A DNA stretch of 64,000 bases from Centropus unirufus (taxonomy: Eukaryota > Chordata > Aves > Cuculiformes > Centropidae), in the NCBI GenBank assembly GCA_013397695.1, contig VYZI01000067.1:1009619-1073618 (forward strand), written 5' to 3'. Both the position numbers and the translations under genes were made by a program. The notes below the pieces were generated by a model. That model ran no database searches and was not told the origin of the DNA. It was given only the letters and a program-made list of their open reading frames with translations. Of the stretch, positions 40,118 through 53,400 are shown in pieces (position 1 is the stretch's first letter; each line of letters begins with the position of its first letter).

Positions 40118-43100
40118 GATCTTTCCAAACCTATAATTTCTTTCCATTAGGAAATCCACCTGCACAAACCATCCAAGAAATTATCAAAGATATATTATTT
40201 CCTCCTCATAATTTGAATTACAACTTGAGTTATCCCACACACATTGTGCAGGTTCTTTACTTTCTCCCTTTCACTTTTTTACAGTAGAAACTACCTTCTG
40301 TATCCTAACTTTGACTAACCGCATGCCCATATTATGTGATAATGACTAACTCCAGACACAGACCCTGAAGCCATTATAAAGAGCTATTGAACGAGACTTG
40401 AACTGCCAATGTGCTCATTCAGAATGAGATGAAAGGCAGGGAAGTGCCTTGTAGGAGACAGTCTAGATGTTTCACTGTATCACCTCCTCTTTTAATAGAA
40501 GATTCCCTGAGCATGTTTTCAACCATTTTCTGGAAATATTCCAACTGCTTGTTATGAATATATTTTTCAAAATAATTCTCTTCCAAAAGATGAAAGATAT
40601 CTGGTTTGATTTCACTTGTATTGGTTTGGCTCTTATAAAGATGTATGCTGGATTTTTACCTGGATATCTGAGGAGAGTGTTTGATTTGCACATTTATAAG
40701 ATTTTTAAGAACACATGCAATGAAGTGGCAATGCGTTTTGGCACAGTAGCAGCTGAATACCTCTAGTGTGTCTGATATTGGTATGTCTGGTAAAAGATGT
40801 TATTACCCTATCTTAGCTGATGGTACAGTCAGACAAAGAAGCTTCTTCTCGCACAAAAAGCCATAATTAAAATTGATTATATTTTAAGGTAGTGAGATTT
40901 CTTTGGTGACATGGCGTGGTCACGTTTGCCCTCTAGTGGCAGCGACTTTGCAAAAGGGGGACCCCCAGGAGCCCGGCAGGAAGGGGCCCTCTACAGAGAA
41001 CATGGCTAATGGATTTTATTTAACTCTGTTGTTTGATTTATGGTTCTGTCTATTTATCAGCCTCTACTGTGAGCATATAACTGCACCGGGAAGGCATTTT
41101 CTCACCTAGAGGTCAGGGTGAAGTGTGAGTAAAGCTGCTTTCCTGCTGCTCCATTCCCTCAACAGCAAGGCCATAGAGGAGATCATCAAGTCTCTTATCT
41201 GGAAGAAAAGAGCAGCAGCAGCTGGCAGGAGCAGAGGGGGCCGCTGTTAGGTTTCCTGGGAATTTGCTGTAGGAATCTGTTCAGATTGTTGAGACACACT
41301 TGATTACATAGTGCTTCCAGTCCAACCCTGCTTTCCACCTAGCAAGGGAAAAATAAACCCCGCAAATAGCATGATGAAGAATTCAGGCAAAGAACTTAAA
41401 GTAGGACAAAAACTGAAATGTCTTTCTATATAGAGAAAATCTTTTTGGGAGGGAAGGACGTGATGAAACCCAGTAGCTGTGAAATTGCTGTGTGATCACC
41501 AAGTAAGCAACCTCTCAGCCCGTCGTTCAGAAAAATGATGACAGTTTTCAGACTTGAGTCATCGCAATAGTATGGCAGCCTGTGTCACATATTTTGTTTC
41601 TCATACACAGGTTTAAATTATCTACCAACATTTTTGAAGAAGAACCTTTATTTTTATTTTTTCTAGAGTGCATGCAGATGTGGAGGAAAACAGTGAGATG
41701 CAACGATTTCAGTGCTGTTAGTGCAACTGTTGAAGAAATGGTTGAAACTCAAAGATGATGTAAGGTGAAAATAAGCAAATGTCTTCCTGAGAGGTCCAAC
41801 CATGGGTGATCCCACTTCATCTGTATTCCAAACACCCACTGACTTGAGGTGATTTATTTTTTAAAACTATGTTTTTTACCATCTTTCTTGCCTTAGCATG
41901 AAGTACTTGTAGGCTGGTGGAAGCATAATGAAAGTCTTATTGGATTAAGGACTGCCTGAGCTAAAATATGAGTTTTGGCAGGTTGGCTAAAGAAATATAT
42001 TTACAGCTAGCTGTGGTGAAAATCTCACATTTGTTTACAGTGTAGAGGGTAGCAGAGGTTATACAAATGTAGTCTGTTGTGGCAATGCAGTGCTTTTCTC
42101 TTGTGCTTGATAAGGAGCTGCAGTTAAAAGGGGACTTGGTGACTGGAATGATGGTGAAGGTGTGGACACAATTACAGAAAATATTTCTATTGCCATTATA
42201 GATGGGGCAGTTTGGTCCAAACCATCTCATCTCATAACAAATCAGTTGCATATATAAATCATTGAAAAAACCCTTTAAAATTTTAAGGAAGGAATATTGT
42301 CCAAAGGGATCCTAATGATAATACAAGTGTTCAAGAGGAGCAAAAACTTCTGCATTTCAACAGCTTGCCAGTGCCACGCTGAAAATGTGCAACAGGTGAG
42401 TGCAGGTGACATTCATGTGTTTTTACCAGAAAGCAATTGGTGGTAGAAGCTTTGAAAGAAATGAGAAATCCTTCTTAATTAGATTTATATTGATATGATA
42501 TAAATCCATGCTGGAGTCTGAGCCATGACTCTGCCTTGGCCAGGCCAGGATTGTCTCTGTAGTTGTTTGTTCATGTAAAGCTGTGGATTTGGTGGGATGA
42601 ATAGCGCTCAAAGCATAGATTTTTGCCTATGCCAGTAACCTAAACCTTGACCTTTAATTCAGCTGCGCTGTGCCACCCCACAAAGAGAAGGCTGAAATGG
42701 GATGCCAAACTGTGTACGAAAAATATCTGGGCTTCAGTTCCTTTCAAAAATATAAATGAAATAACCTAATCATAGCACACCTGTAAAGCTCCTCTGTCCC
42801 CAGCAAGAGTGAAGAAAGCGAGGCAGAGAGCAGCCCGTGCACATTGCGAGAAGGAACTGTGTCTCAGGGGACTTTTAGGCTGTCACATTGCGTTTCGCTC
42901 TGCTCAGGAGGGAGATGTTGGCATCCTCGTATTCCTCATGAGTGGAGCAATCCATATTGTCGATCCACCAGCTGGCCAAAAGGTGGGGGGAGTGCCAGGT
43001 TCCCTGTCTGCCTGGTGCTAACCAGCTGGCCCTGGGCATGCTTAGGAGCCTGCAGAGCCAAGCTGAAGGCAGGAGACAGCACAGGGGAGCTGGCTGCTTG

Positions 43101-43527
43101 CTGGACTTGGAGCTGGCAACCTTACCTGGCCCAGGAAGCTGTGTAATCCGTATGGCTGCAGCTGGGGATCTAAGGACTTGGCAAAGGGGGCAACCTGCCT
43201 GCCAGATTTATTTTGGTCTGTCAGACAAGGTCACCAATTAATTCCTCCGGAGCGTTTCAGTTTGGTTGCATCAGGATTTAGCGTTGTAGACTGGTGCCCA
43301 CCTTCAAGGAGGAAAGTAAAAGATACAAGGTAGGTGCTTATAGTCAAGACTGAAATCCATAATGCTCCCTTTTATACCTTTAAATAGCAAAGTCTATCAG
43401 TGTCTAATTTTTGCAGCTCCAGCATCCTAAAGAGCAGTCTTACCTCTGTTCAGAAGTGCTGGAGAAGCTGCAGGGCTCAGCCCCTTCTCACATATAAGAC
43501 ATGAAAAGCTTCACACAATTCTTTTGT

Positions 43528-43549
43528 GAATGTCTTCACAAAGACATTC
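43528..43549. repeat. 9-bp inverted repeat
   Basis: GAATGTCTT (43528-43536) pairs with AAGACATTC (43541-43549) around a CACA loop. There is no gene next to it to give it meaning. Confidence 0.5.
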
Positions 43550-46500
43550 CTGCCTCTACACCCCTTAATCTCTATCAGAGGGCCCCACAAAAGTCCAATA
43601 TCTGTGATTATGCTCCTTCAATAATACAGCTGTGGTCCCCACCTGTTTTCATACAGTGATTTAATGGGTTTAGCAGTCACCTGAGCTGTGAAGCTTCTCC
43701 CCCTTCCTATCATCCCCCAGCTGTGTTTCAGAAGGGATAATGTAGCTGCCAGAACCTATAAGATGATTTCAGCCGTGGAAACCTATTCCCAGGGATCCCA
43801 GAGCCCCGGGAAATGGGTTGTGTATGACGATGTCTTCAGCTTTTCTTATGGAATAGTCTTGGTAGCTATTGGGCTGGAGGGGAAAACTACCTTAGATCCC
43901 ATCTGCAGTGCTTAACTCTCTTTACTGGAGAGAATTTAGTACAACACTCTGGGGAGTGGATTGTACTCTGGCTTCTGAAACATGAAAGATCAGATCTTAA
44001 AATGCGCTGACTCATAGTAAGAGACAAATGGGGCACCACGACTCATGATGAAGAGATGTCCAAGTTAGTATCAAGTGGAACCAAATAAAGCCACATTTCA
44101 CAAAGGTGAAACGCTATTCCGAGATACCAATGTATCTGCATTGAGTCTGAAGTAATGTAGACAGGTTAGTGTCACGGTGAGCCAAGCATTTGACTGCCAG
44201 CTCTAGCCCCAGCCTGAGCCTGTATCAATCTCTCACACCCATAGTGAATCTAATCCATGTATTATCCCTCAAGCCACATGGTCATGAACAGAGCCTGAAT
44301 ATTAATAGTTTTGTTTTGACCACATAAGCAGGAATCTAAGTTGAATTCTAGTGTGTTAGCTTATTCAGCCCAAATTCTTGATCCTATTTCTTGCTGTAAT
44401 TATCTTTTTTATCAGCTGCAAGAAAACAAATCATCAAGGCTGTAGCTAGAGTGAATTCTCAACTGAATGAGAGACAGATATGGCCACCAATAAACCAGGC
44501 ACTTAAATGCTGTTTCATACAATGTCTGTAAAGGTCACTGAACTTTACTTGTGAAGATTAAGATGGCACCTGGAAGAAATAATGTAAAAGAACAATGGAG
44601 ATAGGTTTGAGGGGAGCAGTTACAACATTCCAAGCATTTGTCACCTCTTACTGCATTTTGACTTTGATTGCATTACAGAGGAAAAGATTTTGAAAGACAT
44701 GGAAGTGCCCTGAAGATTCAGAATGAAAAGAGGCTGTGATCCATTTTCCCAGTGAGGCAAAAGAAAGATGTGCAAAATCCTGAGGGTTACTGTTTCAGCA
44801 CCCTAGTTTGGCTCTATATTTGTTACAGTGACCCTTGCAGACTTCATGCAGGACTTGGAGTTTGATGGTTTAAGTCCCCAGTCACCCAGTTTACCTAAAG
44901 GCAAAACCATATCAAAGATGACGGAGAAAGTATCTTCCCAGTGGCGGGATCCAAGTTTACTTGGACTAACTCTGCATAACATGATGAATCCCAGTTAGCT
45001 TCTACTTTAAAGATGTTGATTTAATTTTGCCTCTATTAATTATGCGGATGACAACTGGAGTATTCCAGGACAATCTATAGATGTCTTGGATGTACAAACA
45101 ACTTCTGGTCCCTGCACTCCAACCTTGCTTAACATCCACAACTTGCCTTTACAACAACTGCTGTGCCCTTGGCCTGTTTGTAGTCATAGATGGGTGAAAG
45201 ACGCTGCAGAAGGAAAGCACAGGGAGAAGACAGACACCAAGTTTGTAAAGCTCCAAGAGCTTCAGCAGGCTGATGTTTTAACATGGAATGCAATGTGAAT
45301 TTTCAAGCTGCCTGAAGGTGGGGCACAGTGCACATCTGCAGGGCTGCCTGCTCCCTCCAGGCTGAAGATGTGCTGACAGGTCCATGTTTGTCCTGCTGAA
45401 AGAAGCTGAACAGGCCAGTGGACAACGATAAATAGTGAAGGGAAACCACGATGTCAGGAAGTAACAGCTTATAGTTAAGGGAAATCTGATCAGATCTATC
45501 TATATATAATATATGCTTTCCAAAGTTAATAATACTAGGACATACAAGTGCTCATTGGGAATTGCAACTAAGTGAACTGGGCAGTGAAAAAAGAGGGGGA
45601 AAAAATACATATATTTTTTGTACATTAAAGCATTTTTGGATATCAAAATAACAACCTTCCCACACTGATTTAGGAAAAACCGTAAGTACTATTTTTGAAC
45701 AGCTCTGGATTTTCTTAGTAAACTCTACTCCCAGCCCTGCTTGCAATGTAATTACTGACTATCCAGCAATAACAGAAATGAGAATGTCTTAGGCAGTGTC
45801 TCTTTCCTCCAGAGACAATGTGAAATGTTGTTCAGAAAGGTAGAGAATTGTAATGTACTTAGAGGGAAAAAAATCACATAGTAATCAAGTGTGGAGGTTA
45901 CAGGGAAAAAAACACCCCAAACCTTGATTAGAATTTATATAAAACTGCCTGGAATGTATCAGACCTATAAATAAACCTGGAGGAAAAAGATTTAAACCAT
46001 TGTTAAGGAGCAAAAAAGCCAGTAGATGGCATGAGAGACCTTGAGATTCAACATAAAGCTCAGATGGCCATTAATAGCTACTCTCTTCTGCAACCTTCTG
46101 TGCTGCCTCTGGTTTTAGCCCTAACTACTGCATTTGCTAGATTCCCGAGGTTTCTTATTCATCAGCTGCACTTAGATCCACACAGTACATTTATTTTTAG
46201 GGACAACTAAAGTTCGTTTAATAACTCATTCAAACATGCTGAGTAAAAGCCTAGCTCTGTTTAGTTTAACCATTGACTTCAGTGTGGTTAGAATTGTACA
46301 TGTTATTTTTTTTTTTAATGCTCATGTTGCGAAGCAGACGTTTCATTTCCAAAAGGGGTCTAATATTAATGGTTTTGTCCTTCCCTATCGTGCTACAGCT
46401 CCTTTCTCTGGGGCAAAGTGACCACGCTTTCCTGAGAGTCACTGTGTTATTTAAAATTAGTGAATCAAAAGAGCCATCTCTGATGGACAAAAGGTTTGTT

Positions 46501-46834
46501 GTCTTTGTCTCAGATATAAAAGACTGCTCCCCAACAGCCTTTTTCCTATCCCACTGTAATAGCAGGATCCAATGCTCTGATTTGTGAATAATCCACTAGG
46601 GTTTAACCAAAGCTGACCACGAACAAATTAAGTACATTGTTTTGATTTTTTCCAAATGTATAGTTATTTTACAGTTGGATGAATCTGAAAATGAAAACCT
46701 TCCAGTTAGCAATAAAATATACTCATGTGGTTAGGAGATCTAGTGGAAAAATTTACTTTTCATCTCTAGAATCACTAAAGAACTCACAAAAGTCATATGG
46801 GACTATAAACTCATAAGCATTTCTGACTCCATGA

Positions 46835-46975
46835 AGTAGGTAAGTAGTTATATCTTTCTGACGCAGAAAATGAGGCACAGAAATCCCCAGCCTCACGCAA
46901 AACCCCATTATAGAGTTGCAAAGGCAGGATTAGGACTTGAGTCTGCCCTGCTTAGGCCTGCACGTTTGTTTTCTG
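46835..46975 (-). mobile_element. Probable MIR-type SINE relic (antisense)
   Basis: On the plus strand, GCAGAAAATGAGGCACAGAA is followed by a spacer and then GTTGCAAAGGCAGGATTAGG and ACTTGAGTCTGCCCTGCTTA. This matches the order of a reverse-complemented MIR (gaggcacagag, then gcagagccgggattcgaacc, then a cagtctggct-like block). Divergence is high, as expected for a relic older than birds. Confidence 0.6.
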
Positions 46976-49900
46976 ACTGTAATTTTTTTTTAAACAATAC
47001 TGAGTACTATAACTGCAAGGTCATATTCCTTGATTACTACTGCAATGTCCAGAGTTCATTAATTCACATCGTTGGGAAGCACTAGGAATGAAAAGTAGAG
47101 TGCATAAAAACTCCGACTGTGAAGTACACATTTTAATACTCAATAGGCTGTATGACTTTGGTTTGCTTTATAAGATAGGACAGGCATGATTTCCAAATGA
47201 GGTTTAAATCTGGACTGCAGATATCCTCCCAGGTGGGTTGGGAATGTCTGTGTTGTGCATTAGAAACTCCAGAAGGGCTTTTTCACACTTGTACTGCTAA
47301 TGCTCTTAATTCCTTTGGCAAAATGAGCTAGTTCTAAGTGTTTTGCTTTGCCATGCCCACTGCCAAGCTCAGACTTTACTAACTTTTATTCTATTTCGCT
47401 TTTACAGCTGCAACATCAGTGGAGCCTTTCAGTCAGTTAAAGGCATCCGTCTGTCTCAGCAAGAGGGCAGTAACCAACAGGAATGGGATAGAAAGGAAAG
47501 CTGCCCCTTCAAGGGAAAATAACAAGAGCTGTGTCTTACCTGTACCCTGCATAGAGCAGTGAAAGGTGCGTGCCTGGGTTTTGCTGGTGATTGCTTTCCC
47601 CTCCGGCTGAGCCCGAACCCCAGCCTGGGCTCTGTTACAAGGGAGGCTGATGTTGAGCAAATTCCCTGTCTGTACTTTGACGCTGTGGGGCATTTTCACC
47701 TTTTTTTTCCTTGCGTATGGGACACTGTGTGAGGTAAGAGTTTCTTTAGGACTTTTGGGCTGAAACCGTTGCATTCAGCATCTTGTTGGGATTTTTATTG
47801 CCCATGAACACCACAGCCAGTGGGAAGTGTGAACAGAGGAACTTCTGCTGGGGTAAGGCATACCTGAGTGGTTTTAGAACGGGAAGGATACATTTTTCTA
47901 GCATGAGAATTTAGCAGAAAGAGACACCCAGCTGTTCTGGTGGCTCCCTGTAACAGGGGTGCCAGAGGTGCCTTCTTGTGCAGGATCCAAAGTGAGTTTC
48001 AGCAGGGACAGACCTGACCTGGCTGATGTATTGTTTTTCTTTTATACTTTACAGAATACATCATTACTACATATCATCCCTGTAGAATAAACTAATTTAG
48101 AGCTGCTGATCAGCTTCTACCTTCAAGTTTTTCCCAATGACTTTAACAATCTGTAAATTGTTTCTGGAAGAAGACATTTGCCTTTATGAGCTGCTTGTAT
48201 TTTTTCTACTGTACATCCCAGCTTGATCATTGTTAATTAGTGTCATGCTTCTGTGTAGATGACTGTGTTTTATTGCAAGCAGAATTACTTCTCTTACTAA
48301 TGACTCTTTGCTGTTACTTAATTCCTGTTCTAGTAGTTGAGCATGAAAGTTCATTTTTCTTCTCTCCCTCCATCTCTTCACTACCTTTGTCTTATCTGAA
48401 GTGGATGACTGGCAAAAGTTTCCTCTTCGTAAACAGGTGGATTAAAGAGAAAGGTGTTGGATTAAAGATGACAGTCTGATCCTATGAAAGTCAATGGCAA
48501 ATTTCCCATAAGCCACAATGAAAACAACACCAGGAAGAAAAGGGCTCTCCAGGTTTACTGTTAGTTTGATTTTAAAGGAAAGTGGCATGCAATATTCTTT
48601 ATCTTCCCCCTTACATGATTCTCCTACTTCTGCAGTGTAGCACAGCCGATGAGTTAGCAAAATACAGCTTTTGTACAAGGAATTTGTGAATGTTTTGTTA
48701 CAAATGAAAAAATAGTGCAAGTTCTCACTTTACTGGTCTTAGTTTGAATATATTTGCATGGAAAAAAAGCTGTTGCATAGAGCACCAGATATCTGCATAT
48801 AGACCCAGTATGCAGGAAGGTTCTCAGATACCAGCTATAGACTAAATTGAGGCTGCAGGAAGGGAAAGAGAAAGATAAGCCCCTTTTCCCCTTTGTAGGT
48901 TGCTATCAGGAGAGAAGCTCATGGGCAGATGCAAACATACTACAGGGTATGAACCAGTCATCATGGCTCAGCCCACTGAGGCCTGGTTTGGATAATCTCC
49001 TCCTGGCTCACTTTCTTCTGGAAGTAAAGAAGTAAGTGTAGTTAACTGAGAAAAACTGGGGCTTTTCTAATTTTAAGTTGGTTGCAAGCTGCAACTTGAA
49101 AGAGAGTCGGGGGAATATTATACATTACTTGTATTCTGCTTTGGAAAGAAAAGCACTGGGAAATGTTAATCTGTAATTTTTCAGCTCTTTAGTCTTCAGT
49201 CTGGGTTCAGAAGTACCTCACCCATGCTAAGGCTTCTCCTGGAAGAGAATGCTGGCTGCTTTTGGCTGTTAAGGAAAAAGTATCATGGCTCACTGCAAGT
49301 CTGATTCATGTCCAAGGTGAAGAGATATTGTGCTATTTCTCATGATTTGAAGGTGCCACCTATTCCTGGTCCCCTGGGGTGGGAGGGAATTGGCTTTCTG
49401 TAAAGGCCTAGTGAGAGCTAGCAGAATGACAGTTCACTGGTTAAGCACAGCCTAACTCTTCTGCTTGTACTGTATTTTAGCTTTATGATGCTATTGATCT
49501 TACATATTTTTCTATATATATTACCTTTTTTTGAATATTTGGAATGCTACCTGATGTATTATTGTTCCCTGAAGTTTTTGAAGGCATCATTTTCATAGAT
49601 ATACAATAGGAGATTGTAAACCATAAAAAAAAGTTCCTATTCATACTTTTAGCTCGTGAAGCAACAGCACATCCATTGAAATTTAAATGAAAATGGGGAC
49701 TGTGTCACATACTATAGCTCTCTGGAAAGCTACAGTGGGAGTCTAGCAGTCCAATTCATTCCTTTGTAGAATGTACTAAGGCTAATGGTCTTGCTGGGAG
49801 TAAAATGTATTTTTTTTGCAGAATGGTGCCAAGAACAGACTCTGCTCTTTACCAGGAAACATAAAAGAAAACAAATGCTTACTGTGTCTTTAGTATGCTA

Positions 49901-50099
49901 AATATGAAATTCTTTGCACAATGGAATGTTAGCAGTAACTGTAATCATGTTTTCCTTTCATCACCTAGTGAACATAATTTTAAGAGAGGACTGCTGTAAT
50001 TATATTTCAGATAAAAGGGAGCAGAATTTCTGGATAATATTTTAGTCGGTCTGATTGTTTTGCTGATAGGGAAAAAATAAAGAGAGCCCACATGAATAC

Positions 50100-50289
50100 T
50101 TATTTAATGAACAACATATTTATTAGGCAGTGCAGACTGTACATAATGCATTGGATGCAATGTAGTAGGCTTATTCTCTTCTAGCACATTTCTTAATATT
50201 TTACTGCAGCTATTACGTTCCCTTCTTATCTGTCCAGCTATTCAATTAATTGTATTGTATGTCTATGGCACAATACTAAAGCATTTAGC
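50100..50289 (-). other. VTG1: Vitellogenin 3' untranslated region
   Basis: The sequence between the TAA stop (50290-50292) and the predicted cleavage site roughly 15-25 bases past the AATAAA at 50119-50124. It is about 190 bases, AT-rich and without further open frame. The exact cleavage point is inferred. Confidence 0.7.
50119..50124 (-). terminator. Polyadenylation signal AATAAA
   Basis: On the minus strand the sequence reads GCCTAATAAATATGTTG. This perfect AATAAA lies about 170 bases after the vitellogenin stop codon and is followed by an ATTAAA and a T/G-rich stretch, as expected downstream of a cleavage site. Confidence 0.85.
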
Positions 50290-50408
50290 TTAACTACAGT
50301 TGCCAGTGCAGGTACAATCAATGTCAGCATCCACAGACTCCACGACATCCTCAGATGCAGATTTCTTATCGCTGCTTCTCTGCCCTTCCAGCAGGCTTAC
50401 AGCAGTAT
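50290..50408 (-). CDS. Vitellogenin last coding exon
   Basis: Preceded by a CTTTTCTGACAG acceptor. The first two bases complete a GAT codon begun in the 53417-53578 exon. The reading continues TAVSLLEGQRSSDKK and ends DADIDCTCTGNCS before TAA (50290-50292). The terminal CxCxxxC cluster is the usual end of vertebrate vitellogenins. The acidic, Ser-rich stretch before it is variable in the family. Confidence 0.9.
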
Positions 50409-53400
50409 CTGTCAGAAAAGCGAAGCCATTGTTAACTAACATCAAACAAATTAACACATTTCAAGGAAATACTGTTTTGATGGCTGCCAACTCTCTCATC
50501 AAGTAAAGAATGAAATTCTGCCCCCACAACTGACATCTAACTGATTCATTGACTTGGAGCAGGATTTTCATCCATGATATAATTACTATAATATTTCCCT
50601 AAAAAGAAAATGAGTAACATTTCATGAAGCACAAAGACAACAGGCAGGAGGCTGTAAAAGTGTTGGAGGTAGCCACTGTCAATGTAAGATCACACTTCAG
50701 CAATCCCTTTTTATGTTAGTGCTGCATATCACTGCATATTTCAGCTGACTATTTGTCGAAGTTCATTCTGAAGGATAAGCCCTTTGGAGAATTTTCAGAG
50801 GTTCATAAACTTCTAATTAAAGTTTCCCATATATTGTGAAATCTGGCAGAGCATTGTCAGTTGCAGTATTAACCTTACCACACTGCTTTATCAACAGCAG
50901 CTTGAATAAGCCATATCCCTTAATGCTGAAATAATCTAAATGGAATAATGATATTCATCCTTCCAATAAATATTCTTAGCTAGCTGGAGGTTTATCATTG
51001 CATCTGGAAGAATATTAGGACATCCGTTTAGATTAAGTTTGTGTAATGAGAATGGGGAAAGCTGTCATAATTTTACTTCCATTTATTTTATCCCTTAGTT
51101 GGACAATATGGTTATAACATGCCATCCTTCATCACAGGGAAATCTGGAGACCTCTGGATGGGTTCAGGTTGCATCAGTCCCTTATCTCCTGAAATGCTAA
51201 CAATCTCCTTGGCTAAATTGCGTTCCAAACTGAAGCACAGGTTTTGCATAATAGACTGGATAGTAAACAGCTCCCAAGAAAGGGGTTGGAGATGCATTTA
51301 AAAAATACATAATCTCTTCAAGTTGTGAAATGAGAAATGCTATAAAGTGCCCGGGTTCTGTTTTTTATATACATTAATTATTATTATGGCTCGTACTCTT
51401 GGGGACACTGTGGGTCTGATCACGCTCATATCCTTGTAGGAAATCTCTTGGCAAACTGGGTCATGGCTGAGTAACTACAATCCCTATGGGTAGGAGTTGC
51501 CGCATCTTTGAAATGTAAACCAATGTGTGGATTTAAACTTGGAGTCATGTCTGCCTCAGTGCAGATCCTAAGACTAGATACAGTCTTGCTGACTTGAGGA
51601 CAATGGGGTAAATTCTGCACCCTTGTACTTCATTTTGTCCTTGCTCCACTGGTGATGGGGTCCCTCTCTGTGGAGCAGCAGACTATCAGGTCTGAGTTCT
51701 CATATGAAGGTTTTTGCCCAGTGAATGCACAAGTTCTCTTGGGAAAGAGGAGGATTTTGTTTCTGCTGCTTGTCCAAGTCACCGAACAAAGAAAGAAAAG
51801 AACAGTTTTTAAGGGCCGGCCTTGTATTCTTATTGAGCCTCAGCCTGAGGAAAAGCAATCATTTTGCTAAAACCCCACAAATAGCATCTTTTTCCTTCTC
51901 CCCTCTCCTCCCTCTCCTCCACCTTTTCCCCTTCTTCCTCCTCCTTCTCCTCAGGATAAATCAACAAAAAAAGCCCTTGATTAGGAGTGCTGGTAGCAGA
52001 CTCCCCAGTTGCTGGTTCAGTAAATGAACCAGAGAAGCCTGTAGTTGCTGTAAAAGCAGCACTGGCTGTGACAACTAACATATCTTTTCTTTTTTTTTTT
52101 TTCTGAATTTTCCTCTTTTCTTGCACATTTTTGTGAGAGAATGAGACAGCTTTATTATAGCCTAATATTCTGAGGCAGTGAGTGGCCTGGGGTGATGACA
52201 TTTCAGAGATACAGACTTGGATGCACAAAAGCAACCCGCGAAACATGGATATGACAAGATTTTGGAAGGGTTTTTTTTTGTTGAGGGTGGGTTTTTCTTT
52301 TCATAAAAGGATGCATCTATTCACAGCTCTGGGAGCCGTCAGAAAACTATTAACACTCTGTGCTATTTGTTGAATAGGCTGTTATAGATGGTTGACTATT
52401 ATAGAAAGATACTTATTGCTTTTGTGGGGAGGTTCGGCACATTACAGATATTAATAACATGAGCAAAGTGCAAAGTTCTACACAGATGTTGTTTAAAATT
52501 AGACATAAAATACTCTTTTCCTCTGCAGTATTACTCATCACAGGGGTCTATTGGCTTCAGTGGAAGTACACTGGATTATCTCAGCTAACAATGGATTTGG
52601 CCAACAATGGTTAACGCAGAGAATAGGCCACTTCAATAGATACTACTTAGTGGTAGGTTTCCCTTTAAGTTTTATGTGTGTGGTGTAATTCATTAATAGA
52701 TTTAGGAAGGAATGTACCAGAAATATCTTTAGGTTCCAGTCTGGATCCTCCTTGCATGCTTGGATAAGTTTAGTGTGAACCTGTGTTAGACAATGCCATG
52801 TGTCCATGACACACCGACACGGCAATGTCATGTGTCCATGACATAATGGCACAAGTGAAAGAAGGAAAAGGACCAGTATTTTTAAAAATCTGGGGCAGGA
52901 TTGTGTGCATATAAAGCACCTTAAAAAACAAACCATTTTTTGGAACAATCTAGACAACATTTCAGCAATGTGTTTTTTGCTGATGTATTGCACAGCAGTA
53001 TAGCATGGCAGCCTAATCATAGCAGTCATGTCTCACTACTTGACTGACTTTTGATTGCCTTGCTTGCCCTGGTCTACACAAAATTGCAGGCTGTAATGTG
53101 CATAAACGGACTCAGTGCTGCTTCTCTCGACTTCATGGAGATCCTGAAAATGTGAAAAAATGCTTATCGATCACTGCTGCCCCTTTTACCACCTGAAATG
53201 TTTTTCTCAGATGATGCTACCTGCCATCGTTTAAACTAGCTTTTAGCTGGCCAGCCCTGCCAGCGGTTGTAGCAAATACTAATGGAATTAAAAGCAGCAG
53301 CTCAGAGAGGAGCTGGAGCAGTACAGGTCTGTGCATGGCTATGCTGTGTTTTATTCTTTCAAGTGCTCTGACAGAGCTCCTACAGTACGTGATGCAGAGA

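Larger units (their letters stand above)
32146..50099. other. Intergenic, no gene seen
   Basis: The flank downstream of the vitellogenin gene. It contains a TG/T-rich tract (38706-38768), two MIR-like relics (about 37045-37140 and 46835-46975), small inverted repeats (40096-40117 and 43528-43549) and a GC-richer patch (42800-43245). An exon-like open stretch at 39680-39877 follows a CTTTTCCTACAG acceptor-like sequence, but it has no partner exon or known domain. No coding gene is supported. Confidence 0.65.

Noticed and set aside
51830..52246. 138-codon minus-strand frame with Lys- and Glu-rich parts
   Set aside because: It is open because of a polypurine tract and an A-run inside the last vitellogenin intron. 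No domain is visible.
52643..53029. 128-codon minus-strand frame in the last vitellogenin intron
   Set aside because: It runs across a recent 32-bp doublet and has no family resemblance. The flanking exons already join in phase without it.
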